Part shown: piece by piece, positions 13,989 through 14,539 of the stretch
How positions within the stretch are numbered: position 1 is the stretch's first letter
Layout of the letters: every line of letters starts with the position of its first letter
Assembly: GCA_031289875.1 (NCBI GenBank)
Contig: JAITOO010000050.1
Location: 1-14,539 of the forward strand
Direction: 5' to 3'
DNA length: 14,539 bases
Source of the DNA: Flavobacteriaceae bacterium
Lineage (GTDB): Bacteria > Bacteroidota > Bacteroidia > Flavobacteriales > Weeksellaceae
Notes under the pieces: model-generated
What the model was told of the DNA's origin: nothing
What the model saw: the letters and a program-made list of their open reading frames with translations, nothing else
Databases searched by the model: none
Made by a program: the position numbers and the translations under genes

Positions 13989-14539
13989 TTAAAATTGAAA
14001 ATAAATAAAAGTATGTTCTTTTCCACCAAAAAACCAAATAGAAATAATCAATAGATAATAAAAAGCGTAACGAAAAACCGGTTTCCATTTCAAGCCAATT
14101 TTCTGAATACCATATTGTTCATTTCTGCCAATCCATTCCACCACGACCATTGCCAAAATAAACCAAAACTCTTTCATTTTCAGTAATATTAGCGGAGCAT
14201 AAATAATGCTTTTCTTTGGAATACCCGCAAGATATTGCACCGCATCACCTATTGTTTCCGCCCGGAAAAGTACCCAACCAATAACTACCAAACCGAAAGT
14301 CAAAAGCATTTGAAACAACTCTTTCACACTCGGCAAAATTCGCCCTTCGGCAACTGTATCGGTATTTTTACGATTTTTGCCGAGCAAAATCAGCGGCAAA
14401 AACAAAATCGCGTGAAAGGCACCCCAAGCGATGAAAGTCCAGTTTGCACCGTGCCAAAAGCCTGAAACTAAAAAGATAATGAAAGTGTTGCGCACGACTT
14501 TCCATTTCGAGCCGCGACTGCCGCCCAAAGGAATATACA
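13989..14539 (-). CDS. MBOAT-family O-acyltransferase, C-terminal part (partial)
   Basis: The gene enters from the right edge; about 183 C-terminal codons are visible, starting with [10 protein letters not shown]. The segment [19 protein letters not shown] holds the conserved MBOAT histidine (in FWHG) and the second His, and closely resembles AlgI. Membrane helices follow, at about 20-50, 70-100, 105-130 and 150-170 of the visible part. AlgI-type proteins carry acyl groups, usually acetyl, across the inner membrane for addition to extracellular or periplasmic glycans. A TTG at 14526-14528 is in frame but is not the start, because family sequence continues past it to the edge. The SGNH-like gene follows after 3 nt. 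Confidence 0.9.
   Translation of the reverse strand, partial: YIPLGGSRGSKWKVVRNTFIIFLVSGFWHGANWTFIAWGAFHAILFLPLILLGKNRKNTDTVAEGRILPSVKELFQMLLTFGLVVIGWVLFRAETIGDAVQYLAGIPKKSIIYAPLILLKMKEFWFILAMVVVEWIGRNEQYGIQKIGLKWKPVFRYAFYYLLIISIWFFGGKEHTFIYFQF

Noticed and set aside
14526..14528. TTG as the true start of the MBOAT gene
   Set aside because: Family-like residues (YIPLGGSRG) continue upstream to the window edge, so the gene is simply truncated by the window.
1..14539. tRNA, rRNA, CRISPR array, prophage or a complete insertion sequence
   Set aside because: No cloverleaf-like or rRNA-like sequence, no regularly spaced repeats, and no transposase, integrase or phage structural gene were seen on either strand.

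Overview
The window looks like ordinary chromosome of a member of the Bacteroidota, most likely an anaerobic Bacteroidales-type lineage. Three things suggest this. Several gene starts are preceded by the phylum's characteristic promoter (TTTG, a spacer of about 19-20 nt, then TAnnTTTG) and few have a clear Shine-Dalgarno sequence. The gene types fit the phylum: a single-chain ResB-CcsA haem lyase of about 1,100 residues, a divergent NodB-like deacetylase, and an AraC regulator with an N-terminal heavy-metal-associated-like domain. A methylmalonyl-CoA epimerase is present, as expected for succinate/propionate metabolism. No phage, CRISPR array, rRNA or tRNA was found.

Layout from left to right. 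The 3' end of an unrecognised gene (+) ends at 296. The ccsBA-type cytochrome c haem lyase (-) fills 390-3689. A 335-bp gap with a direct repeat follows, then a tight plus-strand pair: radC and a divergent polysaccharide-deacetylase-like gene separated by 3 nt. Facing them is a minus-strand block: an M3 metallopeptidase, a UPF0173 metallo-beta-lactamase-fold hydrolase, a LolC/E-FtsX type permease and rbfA. Divergent from rbfA are methylmalonyl-CoA epimerase, an MscS channel and an AraC regulator with an MxCxxC metal-binding-like N-terminus, all on plus. A non-coding region of about 350 bp then carries a 194-bp element with 33-bp terminal inverted repeats (MITE-like). The right end holds a minus-strand pair: a membrane-anchored SGNH-like protein and the C-terminal part of an MBOAT O-acyltransferase that runs off the window.

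How the genes relate. Most are housekeeping genes grouped as short transcription units: rbfA with the permease (GTGA overlap), the beta-lactamase-fold hydrolase with the M3 peptidase, radC with the deacetylase, and MBOAT with SGNH. The last pair looks like an envelope O-acylation module in which MBOAT moves acyl groups across the membrane and the SGNH protein acts on the acylated glycan outside. The rbfA and epimerase promoters overlap face to face within 43 bp.

The least ordinary items are the inverted-repeat element at 12752-12945, the stand-alone HMA-AraC fusion with a nearly leaderless promoter and a possible direct-repeat operator, and the MBOAT/SGNH module. I see no strong evidence for a wholly new multi-gene system here.
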